From Liriodendron chinense (Eukaryota > Streptophyta > Magnoliopsida > Magnoliales > Magnoliaceae): a stretch of DNA of 64,000 nt. The notes beneath the pieces were generated by a model that was given only the letters and a program-made list of their open reading frames with translations, did no database searches and was not told the DNA's origin. Location: the NCBI GenBank assembly GCA_003013855.2, contig ML058447.1:1984001-2048000 (forward strand), in the 5' to 3' direction. Within the stretch, counting starts at the first letter, position 1. The number at the start of each line of letters is the position of its first letter. Below, in pieces: positions 33,122-45,695 of this stretch. Both the position numbers and the translations under genes were made by a program.

Positions 33122-36100
33122 CTACTGTGGTTTCAGTTTCAGAGAAGCACTGCAGACATGGCCATAACAATTGCATGCAGTTAGTACGTAATCAAGCTAA
33201 CAAAGAGATCCGGAGAAGTCCGTTGCTGGATTACCTATTGATGCAATAGCGCTTCCCGGTAGGTGGTGGGCCATCATCAAAGACATGGCCAAGGTGGGAA
33301 TCACAGACTGCACATACAACTTCTGTACGGGGCATGAATATGATTGACATATCTAAGTTTGATTTCACATTGTTCCCAACCGGCTGATGGTAAGACGGCC
33401 AACCAGTTCCACTGTCGAATTTTGTGCTTGATCTGGCAGCAACAGAAGTTAGACGAAGTTAAAACTTGGAAATCGAGTGAGCGAGCCCTCCTATACTGGC
33501 CCAAAACTCACTAAGAACCCATTTGGATCTTTGTACTGGCCAAACCCAGATTAACCAATGCGAGGATCCAAACATGCCCTTTTTTTTGGATTCTCTCAGC
33601 GACTCATTAGCTACAAACACATGAAGCACTTACTCAAATAAAGGCGTATCACAACAGATACAATGGTAAGTCCCTGCGGTTTTAGTGTTCCAATATTCCC
33701 TGAAAACGAAATCAGAATGAGATGTAAATTTGGTTAATGGAATTGAGTTGTAATCAAGATCGCCATCATCATCATCCAAGCTAATTGAGGTCAACCTTGC
33801 GAAACCGATTTTTCCAATCATATTCAGACAGGAATTCTCATGATTGTTTGAAGAAAGTTCCATCATTAGCTGCCTACCAGATATAAATCCTACTCATTTT
33901 TCTAGGCCCCGGATCATGTTGTGCCGTAAAGGCTGTTACGTAAAGGTAACAGTGGCAACTGCTACACTTTACAGGGTTGTAAAGGCCGTAATGGCCATTA
34001 AGGAAAAATGACCCGTAAAGGTCATTACAACCCCCGTAACGGCTCATTACACCCTGCGTAAAGGCCGTAACGGCCCCCGTAATGGTCCATTACAGGGTGA
34101 TACAAGTTCTTCAGTTCTTTTTTTCAATTAAAAAAAAAAAAAACTGTAACAGCCATTATAGGGGCGTAACAGCCATTACAACCCATATCGTAAATGTAGC
34201 AGTGGTGGTCGTTATGGCCACCGTTACTATTACAGAATACCTTGCCTGGGATAGGATGGCACATCACCACCTCCAGACAACATTTACAATTGAATTGAAA
34301 TGACTAGCACAATTAGTTAGAAATTATGAAATTGTTTTACTTTTGTTAGCACGCCCATTAAAGGATTAAGCTCCAAATTGCAACTATACTACATTCTAGT
34401 TGTACTTGAGGAATGCAACAGCAATTCAAATCCTACTTCCTCATCATGAACAGTAAGTTACAATTTGGCCATTTCCACTTAATTTCACTAGTTCAGGCAA
34501 TTCAATTCAATAATGTATTCAAAAGCAGCCTGACTTGTATAGATTGCCAAATTTCCGAAACAATGTAAAACAATACGGATCATACCCGGTAAAAGCTCTC
34601 TCAGTTCCCTTTTGTCGACATATGTAATATTGCTCCTTAGTGAGGCGCTTCTTCCATTCTTCATCACTAAAAGAAGCATGATCTGCCTTCCCCACTTCTA
34701 CATACCGAAGGATAAGGAACCATATATTTAGTATACTATTTGTACACTGTTTTTTTTCAAAAGCAGAGAACCATGATAGAGTTTATAAAGAGAACATGAT
34801 CACCAACCGCATGCATGTATACTTACGACAGAATAAGAAGACGAATATTAACTTGTTGCAGGAAAAATGCATGGCGGGTTGAACCTGCTCCTTCAAAACA
34901 TGAGTGAACAAATGTTTTTTTTTAATGAAGAAAATGGTAAGCCATGCGGGGTTGAGACTGCTCTTCTGACCTAGCATTCGTCACATGCCTCCGCTCCAAT
35001 GAAGAAACCACACATATTCCAGCATAATCAAAAGAGTTCTTGGAAAGGCAGCATGTGAGGGAGGATGAGAACAGGGACAACGAACTTACATAGTTGTGAA
35101 AATGAACCCTAAAGCTAATTTCTAAACCATGGTATTGATGTAACATGGTGTTAATTCTATGAGAGAGATGCGATTAACATCCAATTGAAGCAATTAACAT
35201 CAAGCAGCATTTAAGATTGTTACAAACACACAAGCTCACGCACACAAAACTCTGGTACTCACACAGCATGCTGAATCCACATATCTGATAACAACTTAAC
35301 CTGATCTTTATTTTATCTTTCATTTTTTCCATGAAAGAAATTGCCCCAAGAGAAAAAAGTATATAAAATCATAATCATCCTCATCACTAAGCCCTATCCC
35401 AACTATTCGGGATCAGCGACACGAATCTTACTCTTGCATTCCACTTTGTGAAGGGCCATAGCTTCAGTTAGAACATAGGTAATCGAGTCTTTTCCTAATA
35501 CCACCCATGTCCTTTTGGGCCTTCCCTAATCTTTCAGAGGAGCCTTCAACTTGCACCAACTCACTCCTAACTGGCACAGGTCTTGGTCTCCGTTCCACAT
35601 AACCAACCATCTAAGTCTACTTTCCCTCATCTTATTACCTATTGGTGCTGCTCCTAAGTTCCTTGAATGCGTTCTTTTCTAATTCTATCCTTCCTCATCT
35701 TGCCACTCATCCATCCCGACATCCTCATTTCAGCTACACTCATCCTACGAATATGTTGTTCCTTAGCTGCCCAATATTCTGTGCACAAAGCTGCCCGATA
35801 TTCTGTGCACAAAGCATGGCTGATCCTATAGCCATCCTACAAGATTTTTGTTGGATATGAGCCTGTGGACAACCACTAGTGGGTGGGTTCCATACGATTT
35901 TCCCCCGGAATATCTCCAGGTGGATATTTCTTTTTCCACTCTCTTGAAGTCAAATTTTGAATTCAAATTCAAACGGAGGATAGTGATGCGGGAGAGAGTT
36001 TAGATATGATAGGTATAAGCCCTATTAGATCCGAACTCCTAATCCTCTCGGTTGCTCTCTTTATAAAAAGAGATGCATTCCCTCAGTAAAAGTACACATC

Positions 36101-39100
36101 ACATCCAGTACTTCCCAGAGAGAAAATCGAGAAGAATAATGAGAGAATATCCATTATCCATTAGGCTGCCTCTAGACTATTTAAATGTTTGATTGTGTCT
36201 GGTGACCATCTTAATTGTAAAATCAGAGGGCTAGTTTTTGCTCCCGTAGTAGTTAGGCAGATCGCTGAATGTGGATCGTCCATCTTTAGCTTTGTGTGAA
36301 GGTCCATAAGATCATGTAGATGCCATCAAATCCTATGGGCCCACTTGTCTGGGCCCTTTAAATTTCCCTTTAGTTTGGTACAAGAAAAGAATATATGAAT
36401 CAGCACAAAAATAAATAAATAAATAGAAAAGATCCCAAGTGAAGGACCTATGAATCTACTCAATGAAAACGATAGCCAATCTTGCGACCAAAAGAACACC
36501 CAAACAATTCTCGATTAACAATGGAAAGAAATCTCAATGGTCAATTCGGCAAATTCCATTTTCTTGCGTCTGTTGGATACTTTGCAAACAGAAACTAAAC
36601 CCATAATCAGAGGGGTTGCTGCTTAATTAGAATCAGTTTTTTATAGACAAAAAAACTGCATTCATATGGAATCTAACATGGGATGCAGAAACTTTCTGAA
36701 AACATACAAATCATGAATTTGTATTAAATTTAGGGTTCTCCATGGACCAGGCTCGAGCCAGGCGAAATTGAAATTTTTGAATAGGTCCGCCCCGAACCAT
36801 GGTGTGCCGTAAAGGCCATTACGTAAAGGTAACAGTGGCAACCGTTACACATTACGGGGTCATAACGGCCATAACAGCCATTATGCAAAAAAATTACTTG
36901 TAACTGCCATTAACGGCTCATTACACCCCCTATAAAGGCCATAACAACGCTGTAATGGTCTGTTACGGTGTAGACATAAGTTTTTCGGTTTTATTTTTCA
37001 ACGTTATGGGGTAGATATGGGTTTTCTGGGTTTTTTCCTTTAATAAAAAAAAAAGAGAGACCATAATGGCCGTTACGGGGGCCATAACAACCATTACAAC
37101 CCGTATCGTAAAGGTAACAGTGGTGGCCATTACGGCCACCATTACTGTTACGGAATACCTTGCCCTGAACAATTCAAAATCCAGGCCAAACCAACCCCAG
37201 GCCCATCCCGTTGACAGTCCTAATTAAATTGCAAAATAAAACAGTTTGACACTACGTAAAGGACATTCCATTTAGAAAGAATTGCCATGTCAAATATGCA
37301 CCTTGGAGACAGTAATACAACTATTAAGAAAACCTAATTTATCTATTTTGCTTATTTACTGGTATTATTTAACTAATCAATAAAAGGTTTTAATGGATTA
37401 ACATTGATACGAACTCTTTTCTTTTTTTCTATCTTCTATACTACAAAGAGCTGATAGACATGATATCTGATATGGATCTTCCAACTATTGTGAAATTGGG
37501 TTCAACCCTTAGCCCGAATGTAGACAGGTCATGTTTCAACATTGACATCTAAGATTCCTAAAAAAGAAACAGAAAAAAAGAAAAAAAAACACTGTTGTGC
37601 AATTGAATGAATGCATTGGCTTGTTGTTTGACACCTTGTCCTCACTCCTGTATTGCAAAGAGTCTGACCTATACAAGATCATGAGTGCTTTCAAGCCAAT
37701 GTGCCAGGGCATGAAATCTTCAAGTATTCCAGCACTTTGTAAATTATGGGAGTTTTGTTTATACATTCGATCATGCACTGGCCTTAAGCCCTTTCTGTTT
37801 GAATACACATTATAGCACGACTTGGATATTCTAGTTTCTTCTTTGGGATATTGGTTTAAGCTCTAAAAGCCCTTTTGTGCTCTTGTGTGAGTTCATCTGC
37901 GGGGAACCTCTTTAATCTCTATTTCTTCATATTTATTCTTCTTCCTCACGATTTGCCAAGACCAAATGCGAGTGGAGCCCTGCCCAATCACAAGCATGCA
38001 TGCACACCAATATTGCACATGAGTGTGAGATACGTCATGTGACTTTCCACAGGTGGGCCAAACTGTTAGATCTTCTGGCCTAGAAATCAGGGGCCGCAGT
38101 GTACAAAACAAATGGATGGCTAAGTACGCGAGGAAGGTAATCAAAAAAGAAAGAAGATGAGTTCTTCTTTCTTTTATCACTTAGGAGTGTACAAAACAAA
38201 TGGATGGCAAGTACGCGAGGAAGGTAATCAAAAAAGAAAGAAGATGAGTTCTTCTTTCTTTTATCACTTAGGAGTCGTGCGAGATGAAAGTCTCATGCAT
38301 GGTTTTCAATGAGAGAAAGAAGTGAGGAATCCTCTTTTTGACTCCGACTCTCCCACTCTAGTCGTTGCTTTTCTTTCTGTTACTTCGAAAGTAGCTGCTT
38401 CAGCTTCAGCCATATTTTACTAGCCATCCATTTGTTTTGTTTTGTGACCCACCTGACAAAGGCACAACTTCATTTTCAAAGCCAATGAATTTAAAAGTGT
38501 TAGCTCTGATCTCATACACGTTTGTCATTGTCATGTATCTTGCATAGGGATGGGCAGGATTCCACACGTGTGCTTATTGTTGGAATTGGGTGACTCTAAT
38601 CTATGCTAGACAAGGTCATCGGGCGACCGAGAAGGGTGGTCGGGCGACCAACCACCCCGAATTTGGCACAGTGAATTCTCTGGACGATTTTGAGGGGTTT
38701 CAAGCGACCAACCCAAGGCATCGAGCGACCGACCGTATGTCGGTTGTGTTATACAATTTGCGCAATCTTGCACGGTTTTGCTTAAGATGTTTATAATTCG
38801 GGTTCTATTACTATAAAAGTGAATATAGACGGGAATTAGGGTATCCTAGATGCGTAAGGATGGATTGAGAGGGTTCTAGGGTGAGAGAGAGAGCTAGGGG
38901 AAAGTTTGAAGTTCTCTGGGATGAAGGAAAGGGTTGGGCTTGTCCTTCTCATGTGAGAATTAGCTTTGTTAGCTTGGGGTTTCTCTCATGGGCTTAAATC
39001 TGGGTTTTGTTCTTCGTTCTCTTGTAACTTCTGATTCATAGTGGATTCGTTTTGAGCAGTAGTTTTTTTTACCCGTGGGGTGGGGGGGTTTCCATGTAAA

Positions 39101-41486
39101 ATTCAAATTGCCTTCTTGTGATTGTCGATTGTTGCTTGGTGTGTGCCGTTGTGATATATCTCATTTGATTTCTCGCATCTTCTGCTGCGGGTAGTTTTTT
39201 CCCAACAAATGGTATCAGAGCGAACATTAGGAGGTAAATCGGAATCTGAGACGAGGTTTCAATGGCATCAAGCATGAGATTCAACATAGAGAAAGATTCC
39301 GTGAAAGAAAACATGAAAAGCGATTGGCATCTATAAAAGAAGTAGAGTGGAAGAAGATGGATCGGAAAGCCAATATCTCAATCAAGGCAAGAGAAGTTTT
39401 GAGATTCTTCTAGGGAGGGGGCTAATACCGTGGAAACCACATAGGACGGTTGTGATGATAACGATGTGTTGACTGTATTCGATAAGGGCTCTCTCAGTGG
39501 AGAGTGGCTCTTGGATTCAGATGCATCGTATCACATGTGTCCTGACCGGAGCTCATTCATGACATACGTTGGAGTATGATGGTGGATCGGTGTTTTTTGG
39601 GCAATGGTTTCACCTACAAGGTTGTCAGTATTGGCATGGTGCGCATTAGGATGTTCAATGGGATAGAATGAGTCTTGAAAGATGTAAGGCACGTTCCTAG
39701 GCTAAAAAATAATTTCATCTCTCTTGGTGCACTCGAGGCAACAGGGTGCAGGTTCATCAGTTGCAATCGGTACTGTAAAGTGACAAAGGGGGCACTCGTG
39801 ATGATGAAGGCACGGAGGTGCGGCAATCTTTATAAGTTGATCGAGAGTACTTCTCACAGTGGAGATGCGGGATCGGCAGCGGAATCCACAGTTGCTCGTA
39901 TGTGACAAGTGCGTAAGGGCCATATAAGAAGAGCGACAAGGGGCATGAAGGTGCAGGAATAAGTCAGTGGAGGCACGAGAAGCGGTGGAGCTATGAAGGA
40001 GACGAAGTAGAGATGAAGATGATGATGATCGAATATGGCGAGGTGCAGCATGAAGATTATCGTCACAGTGGAGATTGTTGGAATCGGGTGACTCTAATCT
40101 ATGCTAGACCTAGACAAGGCCATCGGGTGACCGACTACCCCGAATTTGGGATAATAAACTCTCTGGACGATTTTGAGAGATTTCAGGCGACCGAACCCAG
40201 GGTGTCGGGCGACCGACGGTGGGCTCAAGTGCCCAATTGTGTGACCGACCGTATGCCTGTTGTGTTATATGGTTTGCACGATCTTGCGTGGTTTTGCATA
40301 AGATGTTTCTAATTCGGGTTCTATTGCTATAAAAGCGGGTATATACGAGAATTAGGGTATCCCAGATGTGTAAGGATGGATTGAGAGGGTTCCACGGTGA
40401 GAGAAAGAGCTAGGGGAAAGCTTTGGGATAAGGGAAAGGGCTTGCTTGTCCTTCTCATGTGAGACTTAGCTTTGTTAGCTTGGAGTTTCTCTCATGGGCT
40501 TAGATCCGGGTTTTATTCTTCGTTCTCTTGTAACTTTTGATTCATGGTGGATTCGCTTTGAGTAGTGGTTTTTTTTACCCGTGAGGGGTTTTTCCACGTA
40601 AAATTCGGATTGCCTTCTTGTGATTGTCAATTGTTGCTTGGTGCGTGACATTGTGATATATCTCATTTGATTTCTCATTTCTTCCGCGGCAGGCCGGTTT
40701 TTCCCAACACTTATCAACCTTCTCTTTCCAAAATAACTACTTCATTTGCGTGCCCTGACTGAAAAATACCAACAAAAAAAAAAAAAAAAAAAACCGGAGA
40801 GCCTTTTTTATTTTTTATTTATCAAGCATCACTTGCATATAGAAACAAAATGGCTTCTTGGTACAGAATACATCATTGAAAAAGGCATGGAAAAGAAAAC
40901 AATTGAATTTCAGGTAGATGAAAATTCTCCAGAATCGGGAATTAGAATACCCACATATAAATTAAACCCGAAATACGAAATCATGATATATAGGGAAATC
41001 ATTCAAAACCCAATTTTCTTTTTTATCTTTTTCATGCTTTCATCAACCCAACAACATCCCAATTCCAATTTCCCACAAACTTTCATAAAAACATACAAAC
41101 CCTGCAATTTTCAGATGCATACAGAATCCTCCATAAGAATAGAAACACAATACCCGTGAGCTGAATTATCATCCCAAAACCACAACCATGAGCTGAATTA
41201 TCATCCCAAAACCACAAGTAGAAGAATTAAGAAAAAATCCAGCGATGAAAAACAGAACTATTAAGAGTGAAATACTATAAGGGGGGGAGAGAGAGAGACC
41301 TTGGATGTTGTCTGGTTTCTGCGAAGAGGGAAAAGAACCCATTGCAGAAAGGCGCCTGTTAGGTTTGATGGAAGCTGTGGAATTGAAGAGAAATGGAGAT
41401 TTTGGGGAGAGTAAATGGATTTTTGAAGAAAGCTTATATGCTGGAATTAAGGGAATGGAGTTTACAATGCTCTTGCTTGAATTCAT
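33122..41486 (-). CDS. MSRB1: Plastid methionine-R-sulfoxide reductase, MSRB1 type (five exons)
   Basis: It reduces methionine-R-sulfoxide in oxidised chloroplast proteins. Exons on the - strand are 41486-41300, 34697-34586, 33699-33634, 33432-33235 and 33149-33122; all joins are GT-AG and in phase, and they sum to 591 bp, or 196 residues. Residues 1-48 form a Ser/Lys-rich chloroplast transit peptide. The enzyme domain has RQKGTERAFTGEYWNTKT, zinc ligands C113/C116 and C162/C165, a SGTGWPSY loop, HLGHVFDDGP, and the catalytic Cys185 in RYCINS. Thr131 occupies the place of the resolving cysteine found in 2-Cys MsrBs, so this is the 1-Cys MSRB1 class. Intron 1 is 6.6 kb and contains a copia element and a small DNA transposon; intron 2 (887 bp) holds another copy of the latter. 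A TATA-like motif lies about 60 bp upstream of the ATG. Confidence 0.92.
33915..34244. mobile_element. 'CCGTAA' hAT-like element, copy 1 (MSRB1 intron 2)
   Basis: It starts CATGTTGTGCCGTAAAGG and ends CAGAATACCTTG, with many ggCCGTAA/TTACGG motifs in both orientations. Probable 8-bp duplication: CCCCGGAT (33907-33914) and CCTGGGAT (34245-34252), two mismatches. Confidence 0.6.
34698..36797. other. Part of MSRB1 intron 1, repeat-rich
   Basis: Positions 35868-36370 resemble a copia-type LTR (TGTGGACAACCACTAGTGG, a TTATAAAAAG box near 36063, GGCAGATCGCTG). This LTR is related to the reverse-oriented LTR at 46740-47212. No exon is recognised here. Confidence 0.45.
36798..37162. mobile_element. 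'CCGTAA' hAT-like element, copy 2 (MSRB1 intron 1)
   Basis: It starts CATGGTGTGCCGTAAAGG and ends CGGAATACCTTG, in the same orientation as copy 1. The 8-bp duplication is CCCCGAAC (36790-36797) and CCCTGAAC (37163-37170), with one mismatch. An internal A run separates two inverted-repeat-rich halves. Confidence 0.7.
38098..38272. repeat. 88-bp tandem duplication in MSRB1 intron 1
   Basis: Two copies starting AGTGTACAAAACAAATGG (38098-38185 and 38186-38272) differ by one base pair insertion (GGCTAAG against GGCAAG). Confidence 0.95.
38578..40709 (+). mobile_element. Non-autonomous copia retrotransposon with both LTRs
   Basis: The 5' LTR is 38578-39207 and the 3' LTR 40076-40709, each starting TGTTGGAAT and ending CCCAACA. 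They are flanked by the perfect duplication CTTAT (38573-38577, 40710-40714). A primer site TGGTATCAGAGC (39210-39221), as for initiator Met-tRNA, follows the 5' LTR. The interior is only 868 bp and keeps a protease-region remnant (GEWLLDSDASYHMCPDRSSF, 39490-39550; VLKDVRHVPRLKNNFISLGA near 39673) with stops. The protease motif reads DSD instead of the usual DSG. It sits in MSRB1 intron 1, opposite to the gene. Confidence 0.93.
41157..41219. repeat. 32-bp tandem duplication
   Basis: TGAGCTGAATTATCATCCCA begins two adjacent copies at 41157 and 41189, just inside MSRB1 intron 1. Confidence 0.9.
41300..41486 (-). CDS. MSRB1: Exon 1 of MSRB1: chloroplast transit peptide
   Basis: It encodes MNSSKSIVNSIPLIP... 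to ...PSSQKPDNIQ plus one base, ending at donor AAG|GTCTCTC. The phase (1) fits exon 2, which begins with AA and completes Glu63. Ser-, Lys- and Arg-rich composition with few acidic residues fits a transit peptide; the sequence LSAM near residues 46-49 resembles the processing region of other MSRB1 proteins. An in-frame ATG further upstream (41597) would add a very hydrophobic stretch and seems less likely. Confidence 0.85.
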
Positions 41487-41841
41487 CTCTTTTTCCTTTT
41501 TATCTGTCGATACCAAAAATAAAAAAATAAAAATAAAACAAATATATAAAAGAAAATTTACCCAATACTCTAGAAGAGTGTCATGTTTCATACACATTCA
41601 CTTGATAGATGTAAAAGTGTATAAATTAGAATTAAAAATCAAACCGTCTAAATCGTGTCCCCATATTAGATGGATTATGGAAATAAAAATTTACAAAGAT
41701 AATTTTTATTAACTGGTTGATGGACATCTAATGGACGGTTGTGAATAATTAACGATCCAAGTTCAATAAAAAAAAATTATAGTCATCAGAAGATTGTTCA
41801 AACAGTATGAATTTTATTTCAGGCTTATCATTAGTGTTTTC

Positions 41842-42446
41842 AGTCGGAAAAAGAGCCTTTAAGATGCCCTGGACTGTACACCGACTGGTCTTGACCGGTT
41901 AGACAAAGGGGGTCGACCAGTTTTAACCGGTCGGCCAATGTAGAGGCTTGTGTATTTTACTCCTGGACTATTTTTTGGGCCGATCCAACCAATCGGCCAT
42001 GGGGTCCGATCGGTCAAGATCGGTCGGCCAATCATTCGTGAATTTCGCAGCAAGTTATCTCTTATGTTATTGCGTGGATTTGTACAAGACATTTCTAATT
42101 CGGGGTTGCTTGTTATATGTATGACATAAATCCGAGATTAGGAGGCATTCTAAAGTATCTCAGTTTCCTAATCGTGTTAGGAAGAAGGGAGAGAGTTGTG
42201 TTAGAGAGAGAGCTTGGGTTTGCTCTGTTTTCCTTACTTATGGGCTGTCATCTTTGTAATCTTCTGTTTAATTCATAGTGGATCGCTTTGTGCAGTGGTT
42301 TTTCACCCGTTGGGGGTTTTTCCACGTAAAATCGAATTCTCTTGTGGTGAATACTTGTGTGTGGCTTGATTGCATCTTGTTTACTCATTTGATCTTCATT
42401 GGTTTATGTGTTTGGCGTTCCGCTTCCGCTACTGACTTTCCCAACA
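41842..42446 (+). mobile_element. Copia-type solo LTR upstream of MSRB1
   Basis: It ends GACTTTCCCAACA and is flanked by TTTTC (41837-41841, 42447-42451). The first base appears changed (AGTCGG where TGT(T/C)GG is expected). It shares 'TTTTTCCACGTAAAAT' and 'TTCATAGTGGATCG' with the other copia LTRs here. It starts 356 bp upstream of the MSRB1 start codon. Confidence 0.65.
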
Positions 42447-42997
42447 TTTTCCACTACTTGGACAGTTTATTTGAGTTTATTTTATTTATTTCGAACAAGA
42501 TATGATTGCATGAGTATGTATTGTTATACTCTGCCGGAGTATGAAAAAGAGTGTGTCGTGGGCGGTCCCGCTTTACACACGTAGCAACGGCTTTAACACC
42601 ACTGTTCTTCCAGAGACCTGAAAAGGTACAACTGCATGTACGCTTACTTCTCGTCCAACCAAGAGATTCCAGCTAAGATACCATATTTTCAGGAAATCAG
42701 AACCATTAAAACGATGTAAATACGAGTGAATATTTATTTACCAAAACAAAGGGCATCGTACTTATCAGATAGACCAAAAATTTGGAACCAATTGACAACA
42801 GACGGTGTTACTGGACCTCCAGGTATGTATCACATGATAATCTGACTTAGCTAACTTTTATTAAAATATTTTTCTCAGTGGTTCCTATCATTTTCATGGT
42901 ACGGATGTGCGACAGATGGGTGCTGTTGGTGGAAAATAACTGGTTGGATGACAAGTCAGCGTACTGCCTGGATGTACCTGATCACTTCTCGTTGGAA

Positions 42998-43536
42998 GCG
43001 GATTAGCTACTGAACTTGACAGTAGCCGGACTCGCTACTGAAGTGACGTCACCATGTTCTGTGGGCCCCACCATGATGTATGTGTTGCATCCACACCGTC
43101 CATCCATTTAGAGAGATCATTTTGGGGAATGAGCCAAAGAATGAGGCAAATCCAAACTTCAAGTGGACCCCACCATACAAAACAGTGGGGATTGAATGCC
43201 TACCATTAAAAACTTCTTTAGGCCACAGAAGTTTTCAATCTAGCTGATATTTGTGTTTTCCCTTATTCCATGTCTGTGTTAACTTATAAACAAGTTGGAT
43301 CTCATGGTGGGCCCTAGGGAGGTTTCAACGGTAGGCATCACTGTCCCTACAGTTTTCTTTGGTGGGTCCACTTGAATTTTAAATCTGCCTCGTTCTTCGG
43401 CTAGTGCCCTAAAATGATCTCTCCAAATGGATGGACGGTGTGGATACAATACATACATCATGGTGGGGCCCACAGAAGGTGGTGACGTCTCTTCAGTAGC
43501 GACTCTAGCTACTGTCAAGTTCAGTAGCTAATCCGC
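42998..43536. mobile_element. Complete foldback element (GCGGATTAGCTACTG ends)
   Basis: Arms GCGGATTAGCTACTGAACTT on the left and the near-complement AAGTTCAGTAGCTAATCCGC on the right are followed inward by CTACTGAAGTGACGTCACCA and its mirror. This is the best-preserved example of this end type. No obvious target duplication. Confidence 0.75.
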
Positions 43537-43805
43537 GTCTGGTTTTCTCAGCTCTTCGATCCTACAGGGAGCTGTAGGATACAAAGGCAGCTCATGGCGC
43601 TTGATATGGAGGCACTTAAAAAAGTGTACGCGTTGTATCATGAAGTCGTATTAAACCGATTCCATGGTGGAAACCATTGTAGCAAAATAACAGTCCAAAA
43701 AGTGCAATTGTTGAATAATCAGTACAGCTGATTTGCGTACTCTGCATATCACTTCTCCAATTTCTTAGTAATTTTTATGCGCAGGTTTATCGTCGGTCAC
43801 ACCCT

Positions 43806-44590
43806 AAGGAGCCGTTTGGTTGGGAATAAATGAAGGTAACGAAGAAAACTGAGAGTAAATTAAGATAAATGACATTTAAAATATATTTAAAAGGTATTAA
43901 ATGATGGAAATGAAATGAAATGACAATAAATAAGCATGTAAATAAAATCTCCTCTCTTTTGAGAGGTTTTAAAGGTAAATAGTTGAAATGCCTTTTTTAG
44001 TTTTCTTGAAGAGTTGCGCGAGTAAGTAAAAGTTTCATTGTGCACGTGTCCATCATACATGTGGCATATTAATGAGACTCCAAAACAATTTAATTACCCA
44101 CTATTTTATTGAATTCATGCTAGTAAAATGATCCAAATCATCTAAAGGTTGGTCATTTAAATTGGCAGTTAAAAAATGTTAGCAATTTGATTTCTTAATC
44201 CTTACATTTGTGACCCACTTGTAGCTCAAAAGTTCCTCATTTTTTGCTAAAGTATATATTTCAATGAGTTTGCTATAATCGTTGAGTTAAATATCACATA
44301 TGTACAATAATTTGAGATATTAAGATAATTTAAAATATCACATATGTTCTTGTGATTTTTTTCCTTTTACACATGCACTCATACCCCACACATGCATACA
44401 CTCACACCACAATCACCAAACTGGGTACTCAAACTCATGACCTCATATTGAAACTTTTGTGAGTCGACCACCGAGGCATGAGCAAGGACCCATTTTCATT
44501 TACTTTCATTCAAACATAACTAGTAAACCATTTTCTCCCAATTCAATTTTCTATTTACCTTCATTTACAAGCTCTGAATGAGCCCTAAAG
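43806..44590. mobile_element. TIR element with GAGCCGTTTGGTT / GAATGAGCCC ends
   Basis: AGGAGCCGTTTGGTTGGG...AATGAAGGTAA on the left is mirrored by TTACCTTCATTT...GAGCCCT on the right. The interior is AT-rich and non-coding; the family is not determined. Confidence 0.4.
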
Positions 44591-45695
44591 GGTAACGGAG
44601 TTTCTCTCTTGATCAATTATCTTTCTTAGGGTTGGCAATGGATTGCCCCACGTTTCAATTGGCTGGATTTGCTTTTAGACCAGGTCAGGCTAAGCATGGC
44701 CAAAAAAATAAGCTCATTTAGATAAATAGGTTCAACCTCATTTTGAACCTCCCATGACCCAAAATAAACTACTCACGCTTTATTTTTCATTCCGTCTAAA
44801 AGAAAGAATTAACAGCTAATGCATGCCATGAAGTCAAGATCAATAAGCATTAATGAGGCTGGAGGAGCAGTACTGCTTTAGACTTAAGGAAACGTTGATA
44901 AACAATAATTGAGCTCGCTTTGTATTTTGGGTCAGGTCTGGCTCAGGTGGGTTGATTGAGCCTGATGTGGTTAGACTTAAATTAGTTTGGCCAGGTTGGG
45001 GTGGGTCAGGTGAGGTTGGATGGCTGCAGTGAGCCCGACACCAAGTAGCTATGTGGTGTCAGCACTTTTTGGGTCCCATTGTGATGTATGTGTTTTATTC
45101 ATGCTCGTCCATCCATTTTGTTAGCTCATTTTAGGGCCATGCATGTCTAAGGCTCAAGTGAAACACACTACAAAAAAATGGTGGAGAATGAACACATACG
45201 GTTGAAAACTTCTTGGGTATATAGCAGTTTTGTATCAAGCTGATATTTATGTTTTCCTCTATCCAAGTTCATCTCACCTTATGAAATGGCAAATAATTAT
45301 TACCGTGGGACCTAGAAAGATTATTAGGGTAGATGATGTTATTTCCATTGCTTCATTTGGTGTGGTCGACTTGAGGTTTGTGTTGAAATATTTTGGTTAA
45401 AAATGTTTTTTGAAAAATGTTGAAAAACCTCTTTTGTTTTTGTCCCATATTAGATGGGAGGAAAAACTTTTTCTTCTTTATAAGTAGGGTGTTGTGCACC
45501 TTACTTATTTATGGTAGGAGAGAGGAGTATGGTGGCTTGCGTTTCGTACTGGAACACTGCGCTACGGGCTCGACTAGGACACAGTCTCGGTACGCGAGAG
45601 TGTGGGCATGTGAGGCAATGTGGCTGTAGAGGCGCTAGTGGCACACTTGTCACTTTATCATAGTGGTCCTACTGAGTCCTGATACCACGCAGCTA
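44591..45695. other. Intergenic, repeat fragments
   Basis: A partial foldback core lies at about 45060-45380. No recognisable gene. A short T-rich ORF at 45417-45629 has no domain. Confidence 0.5.

Noticed and set aside
39069..39314. ORFs across the copia LTRs and primer site
   Set aside because: They lie antisense to LTR sequence and occur in similar form in the other LTR, so they are repeat shadows.
40746..41159. 137-residue Lys-rich ORF
   Set aside because: It starts in an A run and continues through AT-rich intron 1 of MSRB1 with no domain.
41487..41597. Upstream ATG extending MSRB1 by 37 residues
   Set aside because: The added part is a hydrophobic run unlike a transit peptide and overlaps the TATA-like region.
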